Shown piece after piece: positions 36,330 to 45,729 of a DNA stretch of 64,000 bases. This DNA is from Eudorina sp. 2006-703-Eu-15. Taxonomy: Eukaryota; Chlorophyta; Chlorophyceae; Chlamydomonadales; Volvocaceae. The translations under genes and the position numbers were made by a program. Under the pieces are notes generated by a model, which had not been told where the DNA came from, did not search any database, and saw only the letters and a program-made list of their open reading frames with translations. The stretch's first letter is position 1, and the number at the start of each line of letters is the position of its first letter. The stretch spans positions 496,001-560,000 of the forward strand of contig BDSI01000021.1 in assembly GCA_003117195.1 (NCBI GenBank), given 5' to 3'.

Positions 36330-36726
36330 TGTAACGCGGATGTTACGGACTTAAGAAATACTTAAGGACGTAGGCATCGCGACACAAAGCCACAGAGCTA
36401 TCGGCCTGGGAAGCCGTATACGGTTATGACCGTATATGGGAAGGACCGTAGGCCTTGCCTATTTAGGATCACCTTCAAGACACCTTCCACTACGGGGCGT
36501 ACGTCGTGGTAGGGTTTATGGTATCACGCGCTACATGCCGTAGTACGGCACTAGGCCTGAGCGAGGGCCTAGGCGCATAAAGGCTCGCACGGGTACGGCG
36601 GGTGCCGTCGCTATTACGCCTAGCGGCTGAGGATCGTTTCCTCACTACGCCAAGACTACTAGACTCTGATCCTACGCTTCCGCAGTGGTTACACTTGTAC
36701 GCTAAGTACCCACACGCGTCGTTACA
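36330..36726 (+). repeat. 5' LTR of the chromovirus
   Basis: 397 bp from TGTAACG to CGTTACA, with 7-bp perfect inverted termini. It lacks a 9-bp ggttatgac duplication found in the 3' LTR and has ten extra bases around 36480 (acaccttcca). A candidate primer-binding site follows at 36728 (tggtatcc), resembling the complement of initiator tRNA-Met only over its first bases. Confidence 0.92.
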
Positions 36727-36785
36727 GTGGTATCCTACGACCAACTAGAGTCTTTTCCATTTTATTTTTAAGTGCTAGAAAAAAA

Positions 36786-37241
36786 ATGCCGCCCAAGCCT
36801 AATGCCACTCTGCCTGCCAAGCCAGCCCCAGTGCCGGGACTGGACTCGGACACGGAGGTCGATCTGGCGACCGAAAAGGTGGCGCAGGGCGCCAAGACCC
36901 AGTCGGTGGGTCGCAAGGGAACGGGCTCGAAGGTCGAGCATAAGTTAAAGATGCTTCAGAAGGCTTTGTCGTTGCCGGAGCTCTATAAGAGGGCTGCCGC
37001 TCGCACCGGGAAGAAGAAGTCGGGACCGAAGAAAATGCCTGTTAAGAAGGGTCCCATTGTGCGGCAGAAGATAAGTAATAAGACCTATTTCAACAGCGAT
37101 GAGGAGATGGAAGACGTTACCGGCAAGAAACCGGTCGCTACGGGCACTGCCGTTGTTGATGCGAAGCGCGCCCTGGCTGTTCCGACATCCTCTGATTCGC
37201 TGTCCAGCTCGTCTTCTCGATACCAATGTAGCGTTTGGTGA
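36786..37241 (+). CDS. Small basic ORF at the 5' end of the chromovirus (likely N-terminal Gag remnant)
   Basis: An ATG-started frame of 151 codons begins 59 bp after the 5' LTR. The product is Lys-rich (GKKKSGPKKMPVKKGP), has an acidic patch (NSDEEMEDV) and ends in a Ser run before the stop at 37239-37241. Nucleic-acid binding is plausible. It stops close to the left edge of the gag inverted duplication (37401), so it is probably the original Gag N-terminus cut off by that rearrangement. No separate family is recognised. Confidence 0.55.
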   Translation: MPPKPNATLPAKPAPVPGLDSDTEVDLATEKVAQGAKTQSVGRKGTGSKVEHKLKMLQKALSLPELYKRAAARTGKKKSGPKKMPVKKGPIVRQKISNKTYFNSDEEMEDVTGKKPVATGTAVVDAKRALAVPTSSDSLSSSSSRYQCSVW

Positions 37242-37400
37242 CAAAGGCTACTCGAGATGTTGTGCGGGCTCTTTGATATTTACTTATACTGTGTACGCTA
37301 TGCCGTACGGTTGTTACATTTCCCCCCCTCTGATGGGGACGTCCTCGGCCCTTCACTGCGTCCTCGCAGTGCGCACAACTCCACTCTGCCTTTCACCACC

Positions 37401-38565
37401 CTTGCTGTAGCTGCGCCTGCTCCATCCGCAGGGCATCGACCTTCTCCTTGGCAGCGGCGTCCGCCTTCCTCTGGCGTTTGTTCTCCCGGCGGTGCTGCTG
37501 CTTGTTCTTGCGGCGCTCCGACTCAGAAGATGAGTCAGACGCCTGACCGGATTCCGACGAGCTGGAGGTTGTCGGCGAGCGCCCCCGGCGCGGCGGGGGA
37601 CTGGCCAGCTGACCAACCTGCCGGGTCAGGCGCTTGAAGTCCGCCTGCAGGTCGGTGGTCTTGGTAACCAATGCAACGTGCCGACCAGATCCACCGTGTT
37701 CGCCGTCATCGATTCCAACTTATCTGTCCGGTCGATCAGCCGCTGCTGGGCCTGCAGCATCTGCCATATCATTTCCATGGTGACCGGCGCATTGGCGCCC
37801 GCCGCCGCACCGTTGTCCGGAGCGGCAGTGGTCGCACGAGCGCCAGCCGTGCCCTCGCCGGCTGGTCCAGCACCGTTGACAGCCGGGGCCTTCTCCGTGA
37901 GACCCGTGTTCGCCAACTCGTTGGCGAGCGAGCTGTCAGCCTGTCGGGCGGCCGTCCGCGGCAGAGGGGCATCGTCTTCTTCCCTCGAAACTTCTGACGA
38001 TGATGACGATGCCCCTCTGCCGCGGACGGCCGCCCGACATCGCTCGCCAACGAGTTGGCGAACACTGGTCTCACGGAGAAGGCCCCGGCTGTCAACGGTG
38101 CTGGACCAGCCGGCGAGGGCACGGCTGGCGCTCGTGCGACCACTGCCGCTCCGGACAACGGTGCGGCGGCGGGCGCCAATGCGCCGGTCACCATGGAAAT
38201 GATATGGCAGATGCTGCAGGCCCAGCAGCGGCTGATCGACCGGACAGATAAGTTGGAATCGATGACGGCGAACACGGTGGATCTGGTCGGCACGTTGGTT
38301 ACCAAGACCACCGACCTGCAGGCGGACTTCAAGCGCCTGACCCGGCAGGTTGGTCAGCTGGCCAGTCCCCCACCGCGCCGGGGGCGCTCGCCGACAACCT
38401 CCAGCTCGTCGGAATCCGGTCAGGCGTCTGACTCATCTTCTGAGTCGGAGCGCCGCAAGAACAAGCAGCAGCGCCGCCGGGAGAACAAACGCCAGAGGAA
38501 GGCGGACGCCGCCGCCAAGGAGAAGATCGATGCCCTGCGGATGGAGCAGGCGCAGCTACAGCAAG
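37401..38565. repeat. Inverted duplication of the gag 5' region (arms about 570-585 bp)
   Basis: The left arm, 37401 to about 37985, is the reverse complement of the right arm, about 37997-38565. The gag N-terminal coding sequence therefore reads forwards on the right and backwards on the left. The arms are almost identical; the left has a 5-nt insertion near 37672 and small changes near the centre. The spacer is about a dozen bases. Transcription through it would give a long hairpin RNA. Confidence 0.9.
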
Positions 38566-40010
38566 ACCGGATGGCGGTCGACGCCAAGCCAGCGCCGGAG
38601 CGCCCGCAGATGGTTCCCATGGCACCGGGCGCCGCAGCTTTAGTGCCCGCGGCGCACGCCACCCCAGGTGATGGGCCAACCGACTCTCCTGGCGCCGGCT
38701 CTGTCCCCGCAACACGAATCCCGCACCAGCCGGCCGTGGCGCCCATCAAGGAGATGGTGGCCCGCTTTATGGAAGCAATGCAAGGTTCCCCACTTCCTTT
38801 CTCGGAGCTTGCTAATCTGACGCGCGAGGCCGTCGCGGGTGCCCTGGGGAAGGAGCGCTTGGACCCGAAGGAGACCGGAATAGTCGCGGTGGAGATGATG
38901 CGGCACTTGAACGATCGCCGCGCTCCGACGGAAGCTGGGCCTTCCAACCCAGGTGGGCAGTCGTGGGCAATGGTGGCGCAGCGGCCAGCACAAGTCACGG
39001 GAGCTGAGCCGACTGCCGGGCAGCAGGGTTCCGAGGTGAGCATAGGTCACCGTCGCTTGCCTAACCCCGTGAAGTTTCACGGGAAGGTCGATACCCATAT
39101 TTCGTGCACTCAGACTTGGTTCGATACGCTCGTGCAGTACATGCAAGCGTCGGGATTAGAACCAGCGAAGCATTTTGCCTTCTGGCTGACGGGTCGTGCA
39201 CAGGAATGGGGGCAAGCACTTCTGAAAATGTATGCTGATAAGGGCGAGCAGCTTACTTTGCCTGCTTTGCGTGCTGCATTCCTTTTGCAATATGGGGATG
39301 TACGGCGGCATACAGCCAATGAAGTACGGGAACGCCTGTTTGCCGGCGAGCATAATATGAAATCAGGGGAACGTGTGCAGGAATACACACAGCGTTTCCG
39401 TGATGTCATCCGTGATGCACGGGATATGTCACAGGGTGAAATGATTGCATGGTTCGTGCACGGGTTACCCACGGCAATGCGAAAGGCATGTGTTACGGAT
39501 GCGAACGGCCGGGATTGGAAATCACTCGATGACTTGATTGAGTACGCCACCGGTCAAGAAATTCGCTCTCGTGTTGCCGCCCTTAAGAGTATGGCTGCCA
39601 CGCTTAACTTTGTCAAAACCCCCCGCTCCAAAACCCTGCGCAAGCAGAAACGCCATGGAAGCAAGTCTGATGGCGGCAGCAAACCGCCGGTCATGTGCTA
39701 CGGTTGTGGACACATGGTCCAAGACTTGAAGAAGCATAAGGAATCGGGCGTCTGCGAGCAAATCAGGGAACTGGCTGGGCCGCCTGTACGGCTCCAGCAT
39801 AATGAGCGTAATAAGAACCGCGGAAGGGGCAATGGCCGGGGCGTGGTGGTCGCGGCGGAAGGGGAGACCCGATGCAAGAATAGGGATTTGGCAAGCGCTT
39901 GGAGGGTCTCAGTCAGGGAAGGAATGACTCACGGGGTGTTGCTGCTGAAATGCACGATGGACCCGTACCGGTTTTGCAGGATGGGCCTGCTATTGTTCCG
40001 CCTGACTTGA
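38055..40010 (+). CDS. Chromovirus Gag
   Basis: Open frame of about 650 codons; its first ATG is at 38190 (MEMIWQMLQAQQRLIDR). Order: a helical/coiled N-terminus; a Ser/Arg/Lys-rich linker; a disordered Pro/Ala region; the retrotransposon Gag domain (WFDTLVQYMQASGLEPAKHF, AFLLQYGDVRRHTANEVRER, GERVQEYTQRFRDVI, MIAWFVHGLP); and a C-terminal basic tail with a cysteine motif CYGC-x9-H-x5-C near 39695-39755, spaced unlike the usual CCHC knuckle. Gag packages the element RNA. The N-terminal part lies in the inverted duplication, so the natural start cannot be fixed. Confidence 0.85.
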   Translation: MANTGLTEKAPAVNGAGPAGEGTAGARATTAAPDNGAAAGANAPVTMEMIWQMLQAQQRLIDRTDKLESMTANTVDLVGTLVTKTTDLQADFKRLTRQVGQLASPPPRRGRSPTTSSSSESGQASDSSSESERRKNKQQRRRENKRQRKADAAAKEKIDALRMEQAQLQQDRMAVDAKPAPERPQMVPMAPGAAALVPAAHATPGDGPTDSPGAGSVPATRIPHQPAVAPIKEMVARFMEAMQGSPLPFSELANLTREAVAGALGKERLDPKETGIVAVEMMRHLNDRRAPTEAGPSNPGGQSWAMVAQRPAQVTGAEPTAGQQGSEVSIGHRRLPNPVKFHGKVDTHISCTQTWFDTLVQYMQASGLEPAKHFAFWLTGRAQEWGQALLKMYADKGEQLTLPALRAAFLLQYGDVRRHTANEVRERLFAGEHNMKSGERVQEYTQRFRDVIRDARDMSQGEMIAWFVHGLPTAMRKACVTDANGRDWKSLDDLIEYATGQEIRSRVAALKSMAATLNFVKTPRSKTLRKQKRHGSKSDGGSKPPVMCYGCGHMVQDLKKHKESGVCEQIRELAGPPVRLQHNERNKNRGRGNGRGVVVAAEGETRCKNRDLASAWRVSVREGMTHGVLLLKCTMDPYRFCRMGLLLFRLT

Positions 40011-40505
40011 GTAATTGGTTGCCGCCTCCGCCAGAGGCTGAGACGTCTGATAGGATGTTTTTGGACTCAGAATTTCGAGCGGTTCAAACGAAGCTCGGTC
40101 GGACGTTCACCTTTGACGCGGCGTGTAATGATGATGGCAGCAATCGATTGTGTCAGCGTTTTGCCTGTCCCAGCCGTTCGTTCTTCGACCATGATGTGTC
40201 GGGCGAAGCGGTATGGGCTCACCCTCCAGTCACACAGATCGATCAATGGCTGCGGCATTATCAGAAATGCAAGCTCAAATTGCCAGAGTGTACAAGCGCT
40301 GTGTTTGTTGCGCCACAGTGGCCGCATGCCCAGTATCTTTTCAGGAAAGCTGGATTCCAACTGTTTAAGACATACCCTGTGGGAACGCAGTTGTTTACGG
40401 GCCCAGGGAAAGATGGACAACGGGTGCAGCTACCGGGAATTCATTGGCCGGTGCAGCTTTGGTACGACCCGCCCAGGGAACCAGCGAAGTTGAGTACTCT
40501 GTGCG
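40000..40505 (+). CDS. Dam-like (N6-adenine methyltransferase-like) domain of the chromovirus, part of Gag-Pol
   Basis: In the frame after gag, a domain runs FLDSEFRAVQTKLGRTFTFD-A-A-C-N-D-D-G-S-N-R-L-C, then GEAVWAHPPVTQIDQWLRHY, then SAVFVAPQWPHAQYLFRK and a Thr/Phe-rich end. The layout (F-x-D-x-A-C-x-D, W-x-x-P-P-[FVT], V-F-V-x-P-x-W) is that of the Dam-like domain long known in DIRS elements, and it resembles the downstream DIRS segment here (44680-45060). The catalytic [DN]-P-P-[YF] is WAHPPV, so methylation activity is doubtful. Its presence between gag and protease of a chromovirus is unusual. Confidence 0.6.
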
Positions 40506-41240
40506 TTGGGCGCAGTCATACGATGCAGTTCGATGCTAGGATTGCCGATTCTCCAGCACGAACTCTGGTCGGTAGACAGCGGTGCGGATTGCAACGGAAC
40601 TGCCCATGGCTTTATTACGTTGTCCCTTGCACGACGCTTGTCTTTGCTTGTACAGCAATCAGTTACGGTCACGGTACGGCTTGCAGATGGCCAATCCTCT
40701 CGGTTACACGGTCAGGTCCGTGCTAGATTACGGATTGGAAATCATACCGAGTGGGTCACACTGTTGGTGCTGCCCGAAGGGGTGCCGGGAATCGACGTAA
40801 TCCTGAGTTCAGATTGGCTACACGCCCGCCAAGCACGTATGGATTACAAGCGTAACAGGGTGATCATTTGCCACAAAGGACGTGATGTCAAACTCAAGCC
40901 GTCACACGCAGCGCTGGAAGGCTTTGATCCGCTGAGCGGCAAACCGCTGCTTAGTACCGCAACTGTTCAGGTTACCGGCGATAAGGATATAGGGCTCCTT
41001 TCTGCTAAACAAGCGGCAAAGGCCCTTGCACGGGGAGCGCGCAGTTATCTAATGCTGGTGCGCGCAGAGAGCCAACCGTCCGTCGAGCACACAGCGCTCG
41101 CAGCAACCGTCGCTGGCCGAGCCGAAAGTGTCGGTGACAACCTGGTTCCGGAGCAGGAAATACAGGCGCTATTACATGAATTTCAGGACGTGTTTGAAGA
41201 GCTCAAAGGCCTACCGCCTGACCGCGGTACCGGTCACACT
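40506..41240 (+). CDS. Chromovirus aspartic protease region
   Basis: The frame contains WSVDSGADCNGTAHGFI, with the catalytic D-S-G at about 40571-40588, then a beta-rich stretch (VTVRLADGQSSRLHGQVRAR) and GIDVILSSDWLHARQARMDY. The last is the usual protease end, where a hydrophobic-G-[MIV]-D-[VF]-x-L-[GS]-x-[DN]-W-L motif leads into the RT connection. The frame then runs into the RT N-terminus (EIQALLHEFQDVFEELKGLP) and breaks at about 41245. Confidence 0.8.
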
Positions 41241-41604
41241 ATTCCCTCGTGCCGAATGCGGAACCGCCTGCAAAACGGATGTATAGGCTTTCGCCTAAAT
41301 AAATGGAGGAAGTACGGAAACAAGTCACCGATCTTCTGGCGAAAGGTTATATTGAGCCAATTCCCCGTACGGGGCGCCGGTACTTTTCGTCCAGAAAGCA
41401 AGCGGAGAGCTGCGTATGTGCCTCGACTATCGCGCTCTGAACAAAATTACGGTGAAAAGGCGGTACCCAATGCCCAACATCACGGAAATTTTTGACACGC
41501 TACAAGGTGCACAAGTGTTTACATCACTTGAACTCCAGCAAGGTTATTATCAGATCCGCATATCTCCGTAAGATATTCCCAAAACGGCATTTATCGCCCC
41601 GGGA
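41240..41604 (+). pseudogene. Chromovirus reverse transcriptase N-terminal part, frame-broken
   Basis: Protein similarity continues across this stretch only by changing frame: one break near 41245, another near 41370. In-frame stops (TAA at 41300-41302 and 41569-41571) also interrupt it. Recognisable RT pieces include the finger region and the LDYRALN and PMPNI motifs. Together with the gag inversion this makes the copy non-autonomous. Confidence 0.75.
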
Positions 41605-44163
41605 ATGGGTCAGTTCGCTTTTCGGGTACTTTGTTTCGGACTGACAAATGCGCCTGCGACTTTCCAATCCGTGATGAATGGGATTTTTGCTAAGTACATT
41701 GGGAAATTTGTCCTAGTGTATTTGGACGACATTTTGGTGTTTAGTAAGACACCTGGCGAGCACGTACAACACCTCCGTACTGTGTTGTCGTTGCTGCGCG
41801 AGCACCAGTTCAAGGCTAAGCTGTCAAAATGCGACTTCAATAAATCGGAATTGAAGTTCCTCGGGCATATCGTGAGCCGCGAGGGTCTGAAAGTTGATGC
41901 CACTAAGGTTGCGACGGTGCGTGATTGGCCCGTCCCCAAGGACGTTCGTAAGCTCCGCGAATTCCTTGGATTGGCAAATTACTTCAGACGCTTTATCCAG
42001 GGGTACTCGAGCTTAGCAGCTCCCTTGACAGCTCTGACCGGGTCGGAAGTGCCCTTCGACTGGTCGCCTCGGTGCCAAGCTGCATTCGAGGGCATTAAGA
42101 CAGCCTTGATCAATGCACCTGTCCTCGCCCTACCCCAGCTGGATAAATCCTTTGAGGTCTGGTCCGACGCATCGATATACGGTACGGGAGCCGTCCTTAT
42201 GCAGGACGGACACCCAGTAGCCTACACAAGCCAGAAGTTCACCAGTGCTGAACACAACTACACAACCACGGATCAGGAATGCCTCGGAGTCATTCACGCT
42301 TTGACGGAATGGCGCTGTCACCTAGAGGGTTGTGAGTTCACTCTGGTTACGGACCACCACCCCTTGGTTTATTTGCATGAGCAGCGCGGAGCTGGGTTGC
42401 TGTCTCGCAGACAGGCACGCTGGATGGAATACCTTCAGCGGTTCAACGGTATGAAATGGGAATACCGTCCAGGGCGTATCAACGTGGCTGACCCCCTCAG
42501 TCGGATCCATGACACGGTGCTAGCGGTGCTTGCCGGGGCCCTAACGGTTGGCGACCTTGGCAAACGGATACGTGGAGGGTATGCTGGAGACCCTTGGTTC
42601 TCAGGAAGAAAACCGAAGGCAGCACGGATGCAGTTAAAAAGACGGGAAGATGGGTTCTGGTACAAGGGAGATCAGATAGTCGTACCCAATGACCCCGCGC
42701 TGCGCACGTCAATTATTCAGGAGTACCATGACACTCCGTTCAGTGGGCACCGTGGTGCAAATCGCACCCAGGAAGCAATCGCGCGAACGTTCTGGTGGCC
42801 TGGCCTCCACACAGACGTACAACGATACGTTGCAGCTTGCCCTTCGTGCCAGCAAAACAAGCCCCTAAACAGCAAGCCGGGGGGCCTACTGCGTCCTCTC
42901 CCGATTCCACAGGGAGTGTGGGAAAGCGTGTCCCTGGATCTCATCACACAGCTGCCAACCACCAAAAACGGGCATGACGCTGTCGTTGTGTTTGTGGACC
43001 GGCTCAGCAAGATGACCCACTTTGCTGCCACGCACACCAGCGCCACGGCGGAAGACTTGGCACGCCTATTTGTGTCCACTGTCTTCAAGCAACACGGACT
43101 ACCCAGAAACTTAGTCTCAGACCGCGATCCACGGTTCACGAGCAAATTCTGGAAGGAAGTAACGCGCCTGCTTGGGACTCATTGCTATATGAGTACGGCG
43201 TTTCATCCACAAACAGATGGCCAGACCGAGCGGATGAACCGACTCCTAGAGGAGACACTCAGGCACTACATTGGTCCCACACATGATGATTGGGAAGACC
43301 ACCTGCCGCTTGTGGAGTTCGCGATAAACAATTCTTGGCAGGAGTCTATTGGCACCACCCCGTTCTTATTGAACGGTGGGAGGCAGCCGCGTACCCCGGC
43401 TGACCTTGGGTTACAAAGTAATGTGCCTGGCGCTGTACGATTCGAGTCCAGCCTCCGTGAACGACTCGCGAGAGCAAAGGCGTGCCTGCAAGTCGCGCAG
43501 GAACATCAGAAGAAGCATGCCGACAAGCGACGGAAAGCTGTCGCCTTCTCTGAGGGTCAAGAGGTGTTGCTCAATACGAAGAACATTACGTTCAAGTCCC
43601 CTGGGACGCGCAAGCTGATGCCGCGTTGGATCGGTCCGTACCGTATAGAGAAGATGGTTGGATCCGCGGCCGCCAAACTCAGTTTGCCAGTAGACATGAA
43701 GATACACCCAGTGTTCCACGTTTCGTTGCTGAAACCTTACAAGCGGGATGGCCGGACTCCGCCACCACCGGCCTTCACAATCGGTGAAAATGAGTACTGG
43801 ATGGTAGATGATATCGTGGATCACCGAGATGTCAGTGCCGGTCGGGGCCGATACAGGCGCGAGTATTTTGTCAAATGGCAGGGCTTCCCACCTTCTGAAA
43901 ACAGTTGGGAGCCTGACGACTCGCTATGGGAGTCCGCCCCGGTGGAACAGCTGGTGGAAGCATACGAAGCCCGCCTGCCTGAGGCGAGCCGCAAGGAGCA
44001 TTGTCATGCTGCGCTCAAGGCGCAAAAACAGGAAAACCGGGCCAGGGAAGTGGCCCCTCCGCCTCAACAGGAGAAGCAAGATGCATCGGCCGTTCCGCAG
44101 CTGCCCCAGGGTGCTGATGACACTCGGAAATCACGACGGCTGCTGGGTAAACAACAACGGTAA
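41605..44163 (+). CDS. Chromovirus Pol: RT (palm onwards), RNase H, integrase, chromodomain
   Basis: 852 codons. RT: FGLTNAPATFQSVMN and the catalytic LVYLDDILVF (about 41715-41744), then LREFLGLANYFRRFI. RNase H: VWSDASIYGTGAVLMQDG and LVTDHHPLVYL. Integrase: zinc-binding H-x-H ... CPSCQQNK, then the catalytic core SLDLITQLP, SDRDPRFTSKFWKE and HPQTDGQTERMNR with the D, D and E residues visible. The C-terminus carries GPYRIEKMVGSAAAKLSLP, HPVFHVSLLKPYK and a chromodomain with YFVKWQGFPPSENSWEPDD. Chromodomains target integration to methylated histone H3 in this lineage. The start is not natural; upstream RT is frame-broken. Confidence 0.9.
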   Translation: MGQFAFRVLCFGLTNAPATFQSVMNGIFAKYIGKFVLVYLDDILVFSKTPGEHVQHLRTVLSLLREHQFKAKLSKCDFNKSELKFLGHIVSREGLKVDATKVATVRDWPVPKDVRKLREFLGLANYFRRFIQGYSSLAAPLTALTGSEVPFDWSPRCQAAFEGIKTALINAPVLALPQLDKSFEVWSDASIYGTGAVLMQDGHPVAYTSQKFTSAEHNYTTTDQECLGVIHALTEWRCHLEGCEFTLVTDHHPLVYLHEQRGAGLLSRRQARWMEYLQRFNGMKWEYRPGRINVADPLSRIHDTVLAVLAGALTVGDLGKRIRGGYAGDPWFSGRKPKAARMQLKRREDGFWYKGDQIVVPNDPALRTSIIQEYHDTPFSGHRGANRTQEAIARTFWWPGLHTDVQRYVAACPSCQQNKPLNSKPGGLLRPLPIPQGVWESVSLDLITQLPTTKNGHDAVVVFVDRLSKMTHFAATHTSATAEDLARLFVSTVFKQHGLPRNLVSDRDPRFTSKFWKEVTRLLGTHCYMSTAFHPQTDGQTERMNRLLEETLRHYIGPTHDDWEDHLPLVEFAINNSWQESIGTTPFLLNGGRQPRTPADLGLQSNVPGAVRFESSLRERLARAKACLQVAQEHQKKHADKRRKAVAFSEGQEVLLNTKNITFKSPGTRKLMPRWIGPYRIEKMVGSAAAKLSLPVDMKIHPVFHVSLLKPYKRDGRTPPPPAFTIGENEYWMVDDIVDHRDVSAGRGRYRREYFVKWQGFPPSENSWEPDDSLWESAPVEQLVEAYEARLPEASRKEHCHAALKAQKQENRAREVAPPPQQEKQDASAVPQLPQGADDTRKSRRLLGKQQR

Positions 44164-44229
44164 ATGGCTGATGGCTGATGACCCCTGGGCCACAGAGCTC
44201 TCGGGACGTTCGCTTCAGAGGGGGGGGAG

Positions 44230-44625
44230 TGTAACGCGGATGTTACGGACTTAAGAAATACTTAAGGACGTAGGCATCGCGACACAAAGCCACAGAGCTA
44301 TCGGCCTGGGAAGCCGTATACGGTTATGACGGTTATGACCGTACATGGGAAGGACCGTAGGCCTTGCCTATTTAGGATCACCTTCAAGCTACGGGGCGTA
44401 CGTCGTGGTAGGGTTTATGGTATCACGCGCTACATGCCGTAGTACGGCACTAGGCCTGAGCGAGGGCCTAGGCGCATAAAGGCTCGCACGGGTAGGGCGG
44501 GTGCCGTCGCTATTACGCCTAGCGGCTGAGGATCGTTTCCTCACTACGCCAAGACTACTAGACTCTGATCCTACGCTTCCGCAGTGGTTACACTTGTACG
44601 CTAAGTACCCACACGCGTCGTTACA
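44230..44625 (+). repeat. 3' LTR of the chromovirus
   Basis: 396 bp, near identical to the 5' LTR. It is preceded at 44217-44229 by the polypurine tract agaggggggggag-like run that primes plus-strand synthesis, and followed by the TAGCG target duplication. Confidence 0.92.
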
Positions 44626-45134
44626 TAGCGGGCGTGGAAAGTGTGCGAGCCGATCGTCTAAGCAGGCAGTTGGCGCTGGCCCGGGACCAGAACTTGCGCC
44701 TCAAGCCACGGATATTCAGCTCGTTGGTGGGAGACAAATACCGGCCATCAGTGGATTGCTGTTGCGACGTCCTCGGCATCAACGCCCAGCCCGGCTGCAC
44801 AACGTTCTACAGCCCGGAGCGCTCCATTCTGGGCAAGGCCTCGGAGCTCGCAGGAAAGGTGCTTTGGGCCTTCCCGCCCACAGCTCTGGTGGGAAACGTC
44901 CTTGATGAGTTGGCCAAGGCTCGACAGTTGGACAGCAATACAAAGGCAACAGTGGTGGTACCCCGATGGGAGCAGCAGCCATGGTACCGGCGATACGTTC
45001 GGACAGCAGGCACTAACAGGAGCCCGTTTATCGCAGTTAACACACTTGGTGCCCATCGCTCTCTCTGCTTGTGGCCCTCGGGTTTGGAAGCAGACCCGTC
45101 GCCCTATGACTGGATCGTCCTCCGGTTGCCTTAA
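44626..45134 (+). pseudogene. DIRS element pol, 3' segment: end of RNase H and Dam-like domain
   Basis: Starts with the duplicated TAGCG and resumes the interrupted RNase H (GVESVRADRLSRQLALARDQ, the usual H-I-x-G-x-x-N-x-x-A-D-x-L-S-R region). It then runs LRLKPRIFSSLVGDKYRPSV, a Cys-rich D-C-C-C-D-V-L-G-I-N, GKVLWAFPPTALVGNVLDEL and ATVVVPRWEQQPWYRRY. This is the Dam-like domain of DIRS elements. The motif WAFPPT replaces the catalytic [DN]-P-P-[FY]. The frame ends at TAA 45132-45134; further coding lies in another frame. Confidence 0.7.
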
Positions 45135-45630
45135 TTTCCCCGCCCCGTTGACAGGCAACTACCACGTAACAACGGTAGCCGCGTGGGCGCCCACAGCTGC
45201 GCCCAAGAGCAACGGCAGTGGAGGCGGCTGCGTTGCGGTGACAGGCCGACCCGCAACCGTCAGTTACGGAACTACCGATATACCGACGACAGTAGCCGAT
45301 CATAGGTGCAGCCTCTGTCGCAGGGCATGTGGGCCAGGGGATCTCCGATGCAAGAGCTGCCCAGTAGAAGCCCATCGCAGCTGCTTCGGCCTGGCAGGGG
45401 GCGCTTACGCGGGTGGCTGGTTTCGGTGCCCAGGCTGCGTGCTTGCAGCGTCGCGTGACGGCACAGCTACCGCCAGCGGCAGCACACGGCTCGCAGAGCT
45501 CGCGTGTGACTGGGTTGGGCTCGCGGCGAGTGCGGTAAGCGCGAGCTCGGCCAACACGTACGAGGACGGCCGTCGGCGATACGCCAAATTCGTCACCTGT
45601 AGTGGTCCTGGAGTGATCCGAGATCGGTAG
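45135..45630 (+). CDS. DIRS element: PHD-like finger and tyrosine-recombinase N-terminal domain (truncated)
   Basis: The open frame here contains CSLC-RRACGPGDLR-CKSC-PVEAHRSC ... WFRCPGC, a C4-H-C3 arrangement typical of PHD fingers. This is followed by LAELACDWVGLAASAVSASS and NTYEDGRRRYAKFVT, which matches the SAM-like core-binding domain of phage-integrase-type tyrosine recombinases. The catalytic R-H-R-Y part is absent because the element ends or is deleted shortly after 45630. A possible acceptor (ttgacag at about 45147-45153) could join it to the upstream frame. Confidence 0.6.
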
Positions 45631-45729
45631 CATCAGCTTGCAAGCGTCTTTGCTTACTCCCACGGAAGTGGGAGTATGAAAGGGACCGTCAGGATAAAAT
45701 CCGAGGAATCGCACGCAAAGGGTACAGAA

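Larger units (their letters stand above)
36330..44625 (+). mobile_element. Complete Ty3/gypsy chromovirus with two LTRs
   Basis: LTRs at 36330-36726 (397 bp) and 44230-44625 (396 bp) both begin TGTAACG and end CGTTACA. The 5-bp sequence TAGCG flanks the element on both sides (36325-36329 and 44626-44630), a clean target-site duplication. Internal order is a small basic ORF, gag, a Dam-like domain, aspartic protease, RT, RNase H, integrase and chromodomain, the Ty3/gypsy chromovirus order apart from the Dam-like insert. The LTRs differ by one 9-bp insertion, one 10-bp deletion and a few substitutions, so the insertion is fairly recent. Several frame breaks between protease and RT and an inverted duplication of gag make this copy non-autonomous. 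Confidence 0.92.
33298..45650 (+). mobile_element. DIRS/Kangaroo-like tyrosine-recombinase retroelement, split by a chromovirus
   Basis: Two segments, about 33298-36329 and 44626-45650, belong together. The upstream piece encodes a DIRS-type reverse transcriptase and the start of RNase H. The downstream piece resumes inside RNase H (GVESVRADRLSRQ directly after ...RAEHIA) and continues into a Dam-like methyltransferase domain, a PHD-like finger and the N-terminal core-binding helices of a tyrosine recombinase. The reading frame crosses the inserted element exactly once the 5-bp duplication is removed. DIRS elements (Kangaroo in Volvox, TOC3 in Chlamydomonas) have this RT-RH-MT-YR order. The recombinase catalytic part is missing: similarity ends near 45640, where other sequence follows. 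The left end is set only by the break in LINE similarity. Confidence 0.75.
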
